DNA of 64,000 nt from Ctenosaura bakeri (GCA_948474755.1 CAOLHI010000615.1:186001-250000), one strand, 5' to 3'; counted from the stretch's first letter, positions 52,176-64,000 are shown. The notes: generated by a model not told the origin, from the letters alone. Numbers and translations are program-made.

Positions 52176-52183
52176 CTATAAGT

Positions 52184-53238
52184 GGTTAGCAGCTTGAGCA
52201 AGGCCCATTTCTTTTCCAACTATTAATTAACTAATCTGAATGTTCCATGGTTCTTAGGGAATGATCCTACTTGGGGCTATGAGTTTTTCTTTCTTTTCCA
52301 TTTTTACCCTTCCCCCTTTCATAGTTCAGGAGTACTCTAAGTAGGCGGAAATCCAATCTTGTGTTTATATGTGGCCCTGTTTCATTTCCCTACTTATATT
52401 GGAATTACTAAGTTCACCACTGGTGTGTATTTCAGACAACTGGATATGTGATAAACAAGAAATTTCACCTGCACAGCACAATAGTATAAGGTTCCAAACT
52501 CCAGCACTATAGCAGTAGTTTCCCACTCACTGAGCCCTGACTCTCACCCTATGCTTCAGTGTAATTGTCAGATTGTGTTGATAGTTAAGGTTTAAGGATA
52601 GCTAACCATGATAGGAAGCTGCACCCTAGTCCCAAATTTGACTGGTGCAGTGCAGACAAAGATTCTAGTACATACTACACTGGATCTTCAATCAGCTTTA
52701 CTTGTTCAGACTTTCCCTACCTGTTCTTCTTCAGCTCTGAGTATGGATTCCCCTCTTATCCATCATGGACAGAGGGAGAATACCATTTATTAGCATCAGA
52801 CTTTGGTCAACAATTAATACAGACTCAAAACCTTGCTGCTTCTTGCTATTAGCAAAAGGAGGTCAAAATGTGGCATAATCATGTGTTCATTGCCGTGTCC
52901 ACTTAAGCTGGCTTCAATATCAGAACAGTAATCAGGACTATTAGCTGAACCACCAAGATCAAGAACTACTCGATAGGGAACTTGGTATCAGCCAATATTA
53001 CCTGAAACTCGTTATACTGCTCTTTTTTGTGTGGTGTAAGAACCTATGCCTATTCTTTCTATGTTATTTCTGCTTCTGGTACCAAAGTTTCTATTAAAGA
53101 AGTAATACTTAGGAACATATATGCTTTGTTATCTGAGGTATTTCCCCTCTTTTCCAAAAGCTGTTTTTACAGATGGGGACTGCAATTGAGATGAGCAGTC
53201 TAGCAGAGCTGGGAAAGTTACTTTTGAATTGCACTTCA
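52184..53238. other. Intergenic, unassigned
   Basis: About 1 kb between the SPIN-like element and the palindromic MITE with no recognisable feature. Confidence 0.4.
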
Positions 53239-53436
53239 CCATTTCCACACTACAGTGTTAAAGTGCTGCTATTCCACTTTGAACATCCTGTGGAATCCTG
53301 GGGTTTGCAGTTTAGGGAGGGGCATTTAGAATTCTCAGCCAAAGAGCTCTTTGGTCTCAGTAAACTACAAACCCCAGAATTCCACACAGCATTGAAAGTG
53401 GAATAGCAGTACTTTAACACTGTAGTGCGGAAATGG
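53239..53436. mobile_element. Palindromic MITE
   Basis: The 198-bp unit is nearly an inverted repeat. It starts CCATTTCCACACTACAGTGT, with aagtgctgctattccactt next, and ends with their complements (aagtggaatagcagtacttt, aacactgtagtgcgg). A second inverted pair, tcctggggtttgcagttta and aactacaaaccccagaa, lies inside. Related scraps are present in the neighbouring SPIN-like and Helitron elements. Confidence 0.75.
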
Positions 53437-53605
53437 CCCCAGAATCTCTACCAACATAGTCACTGGTCACTCTAGTTTGGGGATTCTGAACGGTATAGTT
53501 TAAAGAAATTTCCCCAAGAGTTGGGCACAGTGCCATTGTTTTTTTAAAAGGTTTTCCTGCTATGCCAATTTATTAATGCAAATTTGCCCTGCCCAGATAT
53601 CTACA

Positions 53606-54560
53606 TCTACTATATAAAAGTCAAAGTTTATCTATAAGTTTGTCTGTCTGTCTGCATCAGGCAGGCAAAGACCTCATCTGATTGTCTGGCTGTGAAGATT
53701 CTATGGGATCCTGGGGTTGGCAGTTTAGGGAGGGGCCTTTAGAATTCTCAGCCAGAGAGCTCTTGGGCCTCAGGCCGGTTGCTATGGAGATGAGGCCTAC
53801 CATCAATAAGGATGCCAGAAAACATTTGGGAGGCATATGTGAGGAAAATTAAACTGACATACACAACATAGTTACAAGGTCTTCTTACCTCACACAGTAG
53901 ATTGTATGGGTTCCATACGTGAGGAATCTTAAAGCTGAAATTCAAAACAAAAAATGCTTACAGAAAAATGTAAAGCCATTGCACAAATTCAACAGAAAGC
54001 AAAAAAAATCAAAAGCAGTACATCAGCGTCACCAGAGAACACAGATTGGATTTGGGACTATGGGGAAAAGTTACGGGTACTGGAATAGGCCAGTTGCTAT
54101 GGAGATGATGGCTAGCAGCAAGGAGGAAGACAGTGTATTCCTGCAGGAGCCCAACCTCTGTATGTTAACAACTACGAATACAGATTGGATTGGGGAATAT
54201 GGGGATAAGTTACAGGTACTGGAATAGACCAGTTGCTATGGAGACGAGGCCTAGAAAGGCTCAAGGAAGATGACAGTGTACTCCCTCAGGAACTCAACCT
54301 CTGTATGTTAACAACTATGAATATAGATTACAGGCACTGGAGAAGACAGTTTGACGAGTTCTTAAGAGGAAAATAAAACCCCGGAAAAGTTACAGGTACT
54401 GTACAACACAGTTTGGGGAATTAGAGACACAGGATATCAAATCTGTGTATTTCAACTGTGTCTAACTCCTAAAGTAAGATAAGATAATTCCTAAAGTATT
54501 TCTAACAAATGTTACCTATGAGAAAATAAAATCCTGGGCAACGTTGGATAAATACGCTAG
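53606..54560 (+). mobile_element. Non-autonomous Helitron
   Basis: The 5' end is TCTACTATATAAAAGTCAAA directly after an A, and the 3' end is CTAG directly before a T, so it sits between A and T as Helitrons do. About ten bases before CTAG lies a degraded hairpin, TCCTGGGCAACGTTGGA, close to the canonical Helitron hairpin. There are no terminal inverted repeats and no target duplication. The interior has no Rep/helicase and contains tandem units of about 140 bp. Confidence 0.8.
54042..54340 (+). repeat. About 140-bp tandem units inside the Helitron
   Basis: cagattggat starts units at 54042 and 54181, and a worn third begins near 54323. Shared phrases are ggccagttgctatggagat, gaagacagtgt and aacctctgtatgttaacaac. 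An older partial unit lies at about 53775-53800. Confidence 0.8.
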
Positions 54561-54885
54561 TAGATTATAAAGAGACACAGAGAACTACTCTTAGTTGCAG
54601 ATGGAGGAAACACACACCTGCTTCTAATCACTAATCTTACCTTTATCACAATATAGGGATCTGTGTAAAGCTTAGGAGTTTCCTGTTTTCACCATTCCAT
54701 ATTTTATAAGTGTTTCTACTTTCCTAATAAGTTATAACAACAAAACAAAAAGAGTGATAGGCTACTCTGAATATTCTGAGAAAGTAGTTTCACATTTTGA
54801 ATTCACTTAAAGCATGGCATCATCATGATTTCAGGAATAATATGAAGCTTGTGTCCATTGCCTTGATTCTTAAACTATTTATTTG

Positions 54886-55118
54886 GCAAAGGGCCCGTAT
54901 GGTGCAGTTGTTTGAGCACTGGACTCTGTTCTCTGCAGAACAGAGTTCGAATCCCTACTCAGCCATGGAAACCCACTGGGTGACTTTGGGCAAGTCACAC
55001 TCTCTTGGCCTCAGGAGGCAGGAACAGCAAAAACCCCTCTGAACAAATCTTGCCAAGAAGTTTCCATGATAGAGTCACCATAAAAGCAGAAATGACTTGA
55101 AGGTACAAAGTAACAAAG
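54886..55118 (+). mobile_element. Sauria-type SINE, near complete
   Basis: The head ggtgcagttgtttgagcact and gagttcgaatccctactcag (B-box-like) is followed by cttgggcaagtcacactctc, cctctgaacaaatcttgcc and the tail gcagaaatgacttgaaggta. It lies in the plus orientation, shortly after the Helitron. Confidence 0.88.
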
Positions 55119-58100
55119 CATAATTTCATTACAGAACTATTGTATAAACTCTTAAAACATCTTTAAAAATGATTACAGAACAAGATCTTATATTTTGACA
55201 TTAAAAATATAAAATTAGCATCCATTAGCATGCCATTTTGTAAACTGGATCCAGCCATAGGTTCAATTAACTGCTATAAAATATGCATATCCTGTGTAAT
55301 TGTTTCAAAGGAGCACAACTCAATTTCTCTTTTTACTTCTATTCAGATGCCTTCTGAGGCAACAGGCTTAGCACAGTAATGCTATATGTGTAAAAACGGA
55401 AATGTTTTATCGCAATTTTTTTTTACCATACATAGTTGCCAATGATACAGAAGAGTTATTTCAAATAAATATACAATTTCAAGCTTAATTAACATTTATA
55501 GCTTAACTAAGATAGAGATATATTACTGCTACGAATTTGATACTCTGTTACTTCATAATTATCATGGTTTTCTGCAGTGAATTTGATATACAACAGTTGG
55601 CGAAGAAAAGGCTGCTCAGTTGTGTGACTAAAGATTTTATGGAACACATCTGATATAATTAGTTCAGCATGTGCACAGTATAAGAACCAAATCTTGAATT
55701 AACCGTGTGGACTGAAGTCCATGATAGGTTGCGCCACACTGAATCTGTTAGTCTTTAAGGTGCCACAAGGCTCTCTGTTGTTTTTCTTTTGTATTTGTTG
55801 TTTATGAATCATACAAGGGGAAAGTAAAGTTGTTTGCAATATTGAAATAGTATTTGGTATTTGGAACATAATTTCAAAACATTCAGACTGAAAATTTAGT
55901 TCAGCTTCTGTTTAAAGGCTCAAATTGTTCACACCTGTTTGTTAGGTTTAAAACAGCTGTTTCTTTTATTATCAGTAAACAGATGCAAAAAGTAATGGAA
56001 TGTTTTGAGGTAATAAGATAATCCTTACTTTTGCTACAAAATATCCTCACAATATAATGATTAAATGTTTAAATGTAATGGAACTTTAATGTACAATTAC
56101 ACAATTTATGTCAGTTCCTTTTTATTTAAAATTTATATTGCTGAAAATTAGCAATGTGACCAGTATTGTTGGATTCTTTTGCTTACACTGCAGGCCTAAT
56201 CCTGTGTCTGTCCAACATGTGAGTGCGTTCATGAGTTCATTTCGCAGGATAAGTCACTGAACAAATGCTGCATTTTTCCTGATGAACTGATTATAGTTGT
56301 ATGTTTTAAAGGTTTTCAATAAAAACAAAGAAATGTACATTTCAGAACAAAAGGAGCAAAACAGAGGAATATGCTTTTAAATGACAGTGTATGATTTAGC
56401 CCCATGAATGAGAAAGTGGGAGAAGCATGTATCTACAAGAGTGAATTGGCAGATATGGAGGAGAAATGCTTAATCTTTAGCAAGCCAACTGATTCATATC
56501 TGGGAATCCCATCCACCTCCTTCTCCAATTCATTTTTCTTCAACTGAGCTCACTTCCAGTTTTGGAGTTCACCTGGGGCGAAATGTAGTGAGATTGCTTG
56601 AATCAGTGATGACAAGAAGGCTTAAGCTATTTCTGCCAGCCAATTGTTTTCTGTTGTCCTCCACAAGGGAAATGCACGTTAGGAAGCATACATTTTCCTC
56701 TAGTTCAACTCAAAAATAGAATGAGCTAGACAATTAATTAAAGAATTTAACAAAAAAAAATGTTCTTTATATTTGAGATTGCTATGAAGCCCAGTCCTTA
56801 ACCAGACTTTGGATGCCTTGAGGATCCATAACTTCAGTGAAGTAGTAGATTGCAACTATTTCCCACAGTCATTCTGGCCAGTTTGTCCCCTGATGGCCAA
56901 ACTTCTAGCGATGAGCTTCTCTGTTCTTAAGTAGGCTGTTTCTCAAATGGTAGTTATGCAGTCCACCACTGTGGCCTCGCTCAAGACCTTACCAGCTTGA
57001 TAGAACCTGCCATAGTTTGCACTCCCTAGGGTCTGCAAACTGAAACCTGGATCTATCTCCTGCACTTTTAATGGTTGGGTGGACAAGGGAATTACTACAG
57101 GTGGTTGGTACTATTTTCATGACAACACCTGCTGAAATTGTCTTTTTTTTCTTGCACAATCATTAAAGGTACAAGATCTATTTCCACTCTTCTCTCTGGT
57201 AACCCTAACTGGTATAGCCTTTGAGAGTCGAGGGTTACCTCTAAGCCATGATGAAGCCACAGAGTGGGTCTCAGTAGTGGTTAGTGGCATCCATGTCAGT
57301 GGTGCTGTGTATCTGCTCCGTATTTTAGTCTGGCAGGACCTTGTGGGATACTTACTATATTGCCTGAAAATAATATTCAGTTACTGAAGATATTTGATCT
57401 CTAAACAGAAGATTAGTTGTGATCCAGACAACCGTGTTTGGAAATATGGAGTATGTAAAGATAAAGAAAAACTTCTAGAAGTGATGAAGGTCAATCTTCA
57501 TGGTACATTTGTGATATGGTAGTCACTACACTACATTCCTGGAAATGTAAGAGGAAAGGCTTACAGTTTAAAAAAGCATTAATTTTGTTAACCCTCTGCC
57601 TTTTATTTGCTATTTCTTCCTTCAGATATACTAATCACTGCTACATGAAAGCCAGGGACAGATCAAATAGATGGATCAGATATAAGGATAGATCACTTCC
57701 CTCTGTCACTGATTAGTTAAGTCTGGGAACTCTGATCTCTCGTGATCAAGAATCCCTCCCCCAGAGAAAAAAAGACCTTTTTAAAAAGAAGACTGATTTC
57801 ACTTATATTTATATGGGAGGGATCTGTAGGTGTGTCTGTATGTGCCAAACAATGAAAAAAAGTGGGGATAATGTCTTGGGGGAGCTAGTGGGTATGTGGC
57901 CCAAAATGCTGTGTGTGACATGGTTTTAGCACAAGTGGATGCTGTAATCCCAGAATGATTCTAAAAGTACACAGGGGGAGAGAGCAATCCCAATTAAATA
58001 GCATTTTTACTGACAATGCAGTTGTCGCAGGAGAGGAACCTCTTGTGGTAAGGCTTTTGTTGAACTTTTTTGTTTCTTACTATGGAAAACCTTGATACTG

Positions 58101-60371
58101 TAATGCTCTGATTGGTTGCAAGCAAGTGTAGATCAAAACCAATGTAAGTTTTCTCCTGATGGAACTACTTCAATTAGTGGGACTGAGAAGAAGGTGATTA
58201 TTCCTCTCCTCTGCAGCCCACTGTGTGCACTGAAAACATGTTCCGGATGGTTGGAGAGAGCCATCCACAGCAGGAAATGTAGGAGGCTGCTGGGACAGAA
58301 GAGAGAAAAGTTCATACTGTAGATTTTAATTAACAACATTGCCAGGGAAATGACGTTGTCTAGTTGAGATAATATTAAAACACTTATTCTCAGCACTGTG
58401 AAATGCACAACCAATGGAAGAGCTTTGTGAAGCAATTTTAAAGAAGACTCCCTTGCTATTACTAACTAATTCAAGACATAGTTGCGTATAGACCCCAACA
58501 TTAACATTTAGTATTTCATTTCACTAATATTCTATGAATGGGGAAGAACAAATCACCATTGCCTTTTCAAGATGAATGGCAGGGAGCTAAGAAAATAATT
58601 TGTATTGCTTCTGTTAGCTACTTAAAAGCCATATCCCTATGTCGATGTTCACCTGGAATGTCTGGAGAGGAAACCCAGTTCTCTGGAAAAGTTGCTTTTA
58701 AAAATAATGAATATAATGATACTCTGAAGCTATGCATAATTGAGCAATGGTGGAAGGTCATTTTGGCCCCCATGATTGTACAGTTTGTACTCTGCAGAAA
58801 TAGAGTCTTGCAGAGTGTGAATGAGTTGGGGTGTAAATGCCTGGACCTTAAAGGCACCAGAATGGGAACAGGAGTAGCAGTCATAATCCTGAATCTCCCC
58901 ACATGTTGATATGTATGCACAGTGAACATCTGCTCATCAAATTTTCTATGATTCTGGAACCAGTGATTTGACAGTGAATCCAGAGAAGTGCAAGCAAATC
59001 TCAGTATTCACAGTCAAAGCTTCCTCTCTCCACTGAAAGCCCATGTGCCCTGAAAAGCTACTCCCAAGGTCAGTGGATTTCTGGAACTATTTGGAATTGA
59101 GCCCAGAGGGCTTCAGCAGGAAACAAAATTAAGAGAATTTGCCAGGACTTATTGTGCAAGCTGAAGTGCCTTTCTACTTACACAAAGCACCTTTAGATCC
59201 AGGCCAATTGCTTTAACTTTACTTTCATTGTCATTGCCATATCAGGTCAATATTTTCAAGTGCAATGTCTTTAGATTGTAATTGTTGTCTTTTCACTTTC
59301 TTTATAGCTCAGTATAGTTTTAGTTCATATTATAAATTTTAGGCCCTCAGTAGAATTGTGCTTTAGAAATTTTCATGAACCTGTAAACATGATTTCTTAT
59401 AAAACAGCATTTATTCATTTTAATTTGTAGAACTGGCACATATTTTAACTAGCGTTGTTAATGAAATGTCATGCAACTGTGAAACATTATTAAGTCATCA
59501 GTCAGAACAGAATAGAAGCACAGTAGTTGAGTGTTGTAACTTACACAGGAGATTAGTTTCCGGAAACATTGAAACCAATGAATATGGCAGCTGCATTATT
59601 CAAATATTGTACTGAGGCCTGGATCAATTTGTTAATTCATGCATACAAGAATTCAGTATTAATCCATTCACTGTTTTTGGAGCCATCTACCATCCTCACA
59701 AATTATTAGCAATTTCAGTTTAAAACAAATTTCCCAAATGAAGTAAATATAGTATAAACATTTAAAACTCTACAGAGGAAAGGTCCATTTTATAATAATC
59801 CTGTTGAACAGTTGTCTGTTTGTGAGCCAAACAAACAAACAAAAAAATGACTAGTAATCTGGGGAGCAGATCACTATGATCAGTACGTATTATTTGGAAT
59901 TTATTTTCAAGGAAGTTAATTCTATTAAAGATTTGTTCCATGTCAGAGTAATAGCAGGAGAGAAGCAGTTAAGATCTTATTTTATTGTTCTTCTGTTTTA
60001 TGCATGACACAATAAGCATGCAAAGGCTAACTGATCCAGAAAACTGGGTTAGGGGCATCTGATATCCATTTTCTGAACCTGATCTGGGGAATGTTCAAAG
60101 AACAATAGAATATTAAGACACAAAACAGAGAATTTGTCTTCCATCTGCTTGGTTATCCTTCAGCAAGCATATCTCCTGATTTTTACAGTGGGTTGAATCT
60201 CAGGTTACTGTGGGTCAGTGGAAAGGCAGCTCAGCTTGTATTAAGTGTCCCCTTTTTCTGAAGATTTCATGTTTCTACTGCAGTCCTCTCCCCCACACCA
60301 TCTCAGAGAGTACAGGAAGCTACAGTAGGGAGAAGAAGGCAGGAAAGCCTCACTGCTTGAGCAGAACTCTA
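55119..60371. other. Intergenic, no gene recognised
   Basis: More than 5 kb of AT-rich sequence. At about 55711-55790 a scrap (aatctgttagtctttaagg, tgccacaaggctc) matches a widespread amniote interspersed repeat. Open stretches such as 58538-58909 have no recognisable domain and no splice context, so I do not call a gene. Confidence 0.45.
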
Positions 60372-61079
60372 CAGGTATACTTTGGTTAACAAAGTAAACG
60401 TGTCTCTGTTTGTTAGTTCTTTAAGAGAATGTTTGGTAGAGGCAGAAATAACATAGAAAGAACAGACATAGACTCTTACACCACAAAAAAAGAAGAGCGG
60501 TTCAATACACTTCAGCAAACCTTTTATTCACAACTCACAAGCATGCGCATGTGAAATGAAACAATCAGATCAGGGAAGCCTTGCATAAAACAAAAACCTT
60601 GAACTTTCAAGAGAGCACATGAAGGCCTTTTGCAAAATGCATCCCAGGATGATATTTTCTTTCATCATTCTCCACTGTTTTTGTGAGTTCTATTCTGAAG
60701 ACCAAACTTACAGATCTGTGCTTTTTTTCTTTTTCTTTTTAACATGGTGGTGATAGCTGGTGGGGCAGGTTTATCTACTCTGCCCTTTTCTTTTTGTTTT
60801 GCTGTTCATGCATGCTCAATAAGGAATTCTGGGGGCATCTGCTGTTTACCTGGCCGGTTATAGGCAGAAACATACAACTGCAGTAGGATAGAATATGTCA
60901 CAGTTCTCCAGCCCTCCTTCACTATCCTCCCAATGCCAATTCTGATAAAAACAAAATAAAGCAAAGCAATCTTCCTGCTAGACAGGGGACAAGGAAGAAA
61001 AGAAGCAGCCGTTTAAGCATTAAAATAATGTGTCCAAACTAATTCTTTGTCAGAAGCTTTGTTAACTTAAAGATCTCTG
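60372..61079 (+). mobile_element. Tigger-like (pogo) non-autonomous element, copy 2
   Basis: The ends CAGGTATACTTTGGTTAACA and the complement of GCTTTGTTAACTTAAAGATC form the inverted repeat. TA flanks it at 60370-60371 and 61080-61081. It shares internal blocks with copy 1 at 6167-6645 but is about 230 bases longer. Confidence 0.68.
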
Positions 61080-61081
61080 TA

Positions 61082-63209
61082 TTTGTGTATCTCTAAATCC
61101 AACTATCAGGAATATATCAAAATATTGTAGTAACAGTATCCAATCTTGTGTGCTGGTTGTTATGAGTTTGAGCAAGCCAGTTCTTTCCTTCCACTAGACT
61201 ATATTTTCCCTTTCCTTCACAGTGGGAAATCCTAAAATGTTCATATTGTATTCACTCCCATCTATGTAGATGGAGGTCCAAGCATATTACATTATCTGCA
61301 TCTTTAAAAGAGTGCCAGGAGTCATCTGCCTTAATTTTAAATCAGTTGTTACTTCATTACTGCTGGGGCACCCTTTTGTTAGGCCAAGGAGCTTTTGCTT
61401 AAAGCCCCAGGAGAAAATACCAAATTAAATTAAGGTATGGATCAGTTGGTTAAAGTGTCTGTATAGTCAGATCTTTAGCTTTGGATGTTGTGGCTAGACA
61501 TCCCTACGACTAAAAACTAGAATATCGATTCTAAATCAAAATTAAATTTATTTGCTTGCCCTTTCAAATGAGAGAAGCTATTTTAAGACCCTCTGTACTA
61601 AGTTCATAGAAACAGAAACAAAAAGAGAAATCAGCCAGAAGGAAAAAGGGAGAAGAGCAGGAGGAGGAGGACGATAACAGCAACAACCAGGAAAACTCAA
61701 AACCCAGCTCTCAATCCTTTTTCCTTACAGATCCACTTATTATCTGATGGAGGAAGAGCGCATATAAACCAAGGTCCTAGTGGAACATCCAAGAGCTCTC
61801 AGAGTTCATGTATATCCATATCTAGAAGATCTTCAGATAAGATCTGGAGTATAAAAGAAACCTTGAATTGCTCAACACATTTTGTCTTCTTGTGAACAGG
61901 AAAAAGAGTCATGGTAAGACAACTTAGCATATTAACCCCAAAGGACCATAACAGATGTATCCATTTTATCTTGTTTAGGTTCCAAATTAGCAAGATCCAG
62001 GATATGATATGAATGATTTTTGAGGGGGGCTCCCCAGATAGATCTAACACATCTAGCAGGACTTTGGGAATTTATAGTTGGCTGCATATTATGTATGGCA
62101 TGAGCCAAAGGTCATTTACAGATACGCCAGATTTTTTTTCTACTCTTCAGGAGGGTATAGCTCAAGGCTCTTTCAGTTACCACAGATATGAATCTGAGAG
62201 GCTAGGGAGGGACCAGTGTAAGTTAATGATTGTGTCAGGCAGGTCTCCCAAAGCTGAATGGCATATATTGGTTGGAGCTTAAGACAATCCATTTGCTATT
62301 GGAGGTGTTTCTTCCTGATCAGAGGACAGAATGTGTTTGTGATGATCAGAACATGGGCCATCTTAGTTTTTTGTTTTTTAAAGTTCATTTTAATTTTGAA
62401 ATGTACATACTGCAGTCCTAGAGAGTCCACAAAGGATATTCAGAAATAATTCTTATTTTAGTATAACTCTTCTCCCAAAAGTATGCCAAGATGATAAGCA
62501 CTCATTGTGTTGTGGACAATGTGTGTACACAGCAGTGATTTTCTGCCAACTTGCTATAGCAGATGATAATACTCTGTTTTATTTTGAGGAAGATCATACT
62601 AAATTAAGTGACCTAATTGTTTGATCTGGAGTTCTTCCGAGACACACGTTAGTTGCTTAAAGGTGCAAGCTTTGTTATTCTATGGTTCCTTCTGTGTTCA
62701 AAGTCACAGCCTAACTGTTCTAGCCTTCCCAGACCCCTAGTAGAAAATTTGGGGTGTGCTGTCTACAATTAGACCAAGACATTCTAATAAGCCTGGTCTA
62801 GATCAAGGAACAGATCTGCCACAAACATTGCCCTAATACATCACGTCGGTAGTATGTTGTGTATCGTACAAATTGGTCTAAATCTGTAGCAACATCTTTA
62901 ATTGATTAATTCCCAGCTTCTCTGCCCCCACCTCAAGGTAGCTTACAATATAAGCTCTCAATTTGATTAGAAAAACAAAAGCTTCAAATACTTAGATCTA
63001 AGCTGCCAAGACAAACTTATATCCCTTGAAGACACAAAGAGATTAAGACTTTAATAGTGTAGCCTCTGAGGGAGTAGCTGGGGGAAAAGATATAAGTAAA
63101 GTGAACACTATACCACAATTTAGCTATATACAAAATGATTTACTTCTCTTTGTCCCATTACATGATTTTAACAAAATAGATTGACAAAATCAGAACACTT
63201 GTTTGGGAG
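61082..63209. other. Intergenic, no gene recognised
   Basis: About 2.1 kb without a supportable feature. A scrap near 62935-62960 (cctcaaggtagcttacaa) may be an old LINE/SINE remnant. Confidence 0.4.
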
Positions 63210-63375
63210 TGGGTATATACTCATGTATGGTGCCTGAGTACCCTAAGGTCACTAAATCATGTCTGACCTTGGAAGCTAAGCAGGGTCAGCCCTGAATAGT
63301 GCTTGGATGAAAGATCACCAACAGTTATCAGGTGCTGGATGTTATATTTCAGAGAATGGAACTGGCAAAACTTTT
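63210..63375 (+). mobile_element. 5S-rRNA-headed SINE, plus orientation
   Basis: gtctgaccttggaagctaag, cagggtcagccctgaatagt and gcttggatgaaagatcacc follow the 5S rRNA order (internal control region then 3' part) and run into aatggaactggcaaaactt, the start of the SINE tail. The 5S part is too diverged to be a 5S gene. Confidence 0.8.
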
Positions 63376-64000
63376 GAAAATCAAACTGAGAATAAACATT
63401 GAGAAGAAAACATTTCTTACTAATGAAAAACTTGGTGATTTTTTTAAAAAAAATCTTAACTCCAGGATTACAGCTTAAAAGATAGAAAGACAAATCAAAC
63501 ATTTCTAAAGAGAACTTTCCAGAGCTAGAGTGCCCCAGACTCTGTTAATCAGATACTATTTTGTGTCCTAAATAGTTGGATCTCTAGAACAAGGATTCCC
63601 TTCAGGGAACCAGCAGGATTGTTTTGAGGGAAGCTGTCCTTCAAACATCCTCATCTCGTACTGTTTTGGGCTTTACAGATATGAACCTGTCCAGAATTGA
63701 ACCAGATGAGCTGAAGCAAAACTGGAATGACATGATCAGAAAAATACTCTCTAGAGATTCAAACTGGCCACTGCATTTGAGCACATTACAGAAAATCACG
63801 ACACAAGCAAAGTATGTGTGAGGGGGCAGATAAGCTTTATCCAGGAATCAGTAACCTGGATCACCACCCAAAACTATGAAATTCTTCTTGCCACAGCTGC
63901 CACTTGGCATTCAGGAACCAGGTTAGGCCCAGAAGATATATGTCTGATCATTCTAGGGTATTGTACAACCTCATCCCAGAAATGACCTATCCCCACTTCC
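63376..64000. other. Intergenic, unassigned, runs off the right edge
   Basis: No domain, splice context or repeat can be supported here. A 65-codon open stretch at 63624-63821 (QTSSSRTVLGFTDMNLSRIE) has reverse-transcriptase-remnant flavour but is too short to name. Confidence 0.3.

Noticed and set aside
54886..55000. A tRNA gene
   Set aside because: The B-box-like sequence belongs to the head of a Sauria SINE. No cloverleaf with an intact acceptor stem is present.
58538..58909. A 123-codon open stretch on the + strand
   Set aside because: It shows no recognisable family and no flanking splice signals. A minus-strand frame covers most of the same bases.
63210..63340. A functional 5S rRNA gene
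   Set aside because: The 5S-like part is diverged in conserved positions and runs straight into a SINE tail.
1..64000. CRISPR arrays, bacterial operons or promoters
   Set aside because: Introns, SINEs, LINEs and vertebrate gene structure show eukaryotic chromosomal DNA. The only regularly spaced repeats are the intronic satellite.

Overview
This is a vertebrate genomic window, almost certainly from a squamate reptile (lizard). The single host gene is PMS1, a MutL-family mismatch-repair gene, on the + strand. Its last eight coding exons occupy 58 to 35963 with consensus splice sites, and a 3' UTR runs to a poly(A) signal near 36695. The gene continues beyond the left edge. The lizard assignment rests on repeats: tRNA-headed Sauria-type SINEs, 5S-rRNA-headed SINEs with the same BovB-type tail, a SPIN-like hAT element, CR1, L1, a DIRS retrotransposon, a Ty3/gypsy element and a Helitron.

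Layout. 1-36700: PMS1 exons in a repeat-rich background. The second-largest exon in the window (7961-8418) has an apparent frameshift just after the HMG box. The 19.6-kb intron between 11911 and 31499 holds a tandem array of about 215-230 bp monomers (about 15225-29750). The array was opened twice by retrotransposons, each with recognisable target duplications: a Ty3/gypsy element (18676-24531, minus strand) and a 5'-truncated L1 (24569-27730, plus strand). The gypsy copy was itself invaded by a retroviral-type LTR and a TA-flanked MITE. The next intron (31660-35798) holds two related retroviral-type LTRs, a fragment of a second DIRS lineage and a Sauria SINE.

36700-64000 has no host gene that I can recognise. 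It is a mosaic of transposons. These are a hAT element split by a CR1 LINE (36875-40043), Sauria and 5S SINEs, a second hAT (43389-44256), and a near-complete DIRS retrotransposon (about 45117-51258). The DIRS tyrosine recombinase frame is intact while gag and RT are broken. Then come a SPIN-like hAT (51376-52175), a palindromic MITE (53239-53436), a non-autonomous Helitron (53606-54560), another Sauria SINE (54886-55118) and a long Tigger-like element (60372-61079). From 55.1 to 60.3 kb and from 61.1 to 63.2 kb I see only non-coding sequence.

The most informative points are the PMS1 frameshift, the nested insertion history of the satellite array, a 40-bp insertion with a perfect 12-bp duplication, the DIRS terminal and internal complementary structure with an intact recombinase, and the exact Helitron and hAT boundaries. 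No wholly new biological system is evident. The least familiar object is the intronic satellite, whose monomer I cannot assign to a known family.
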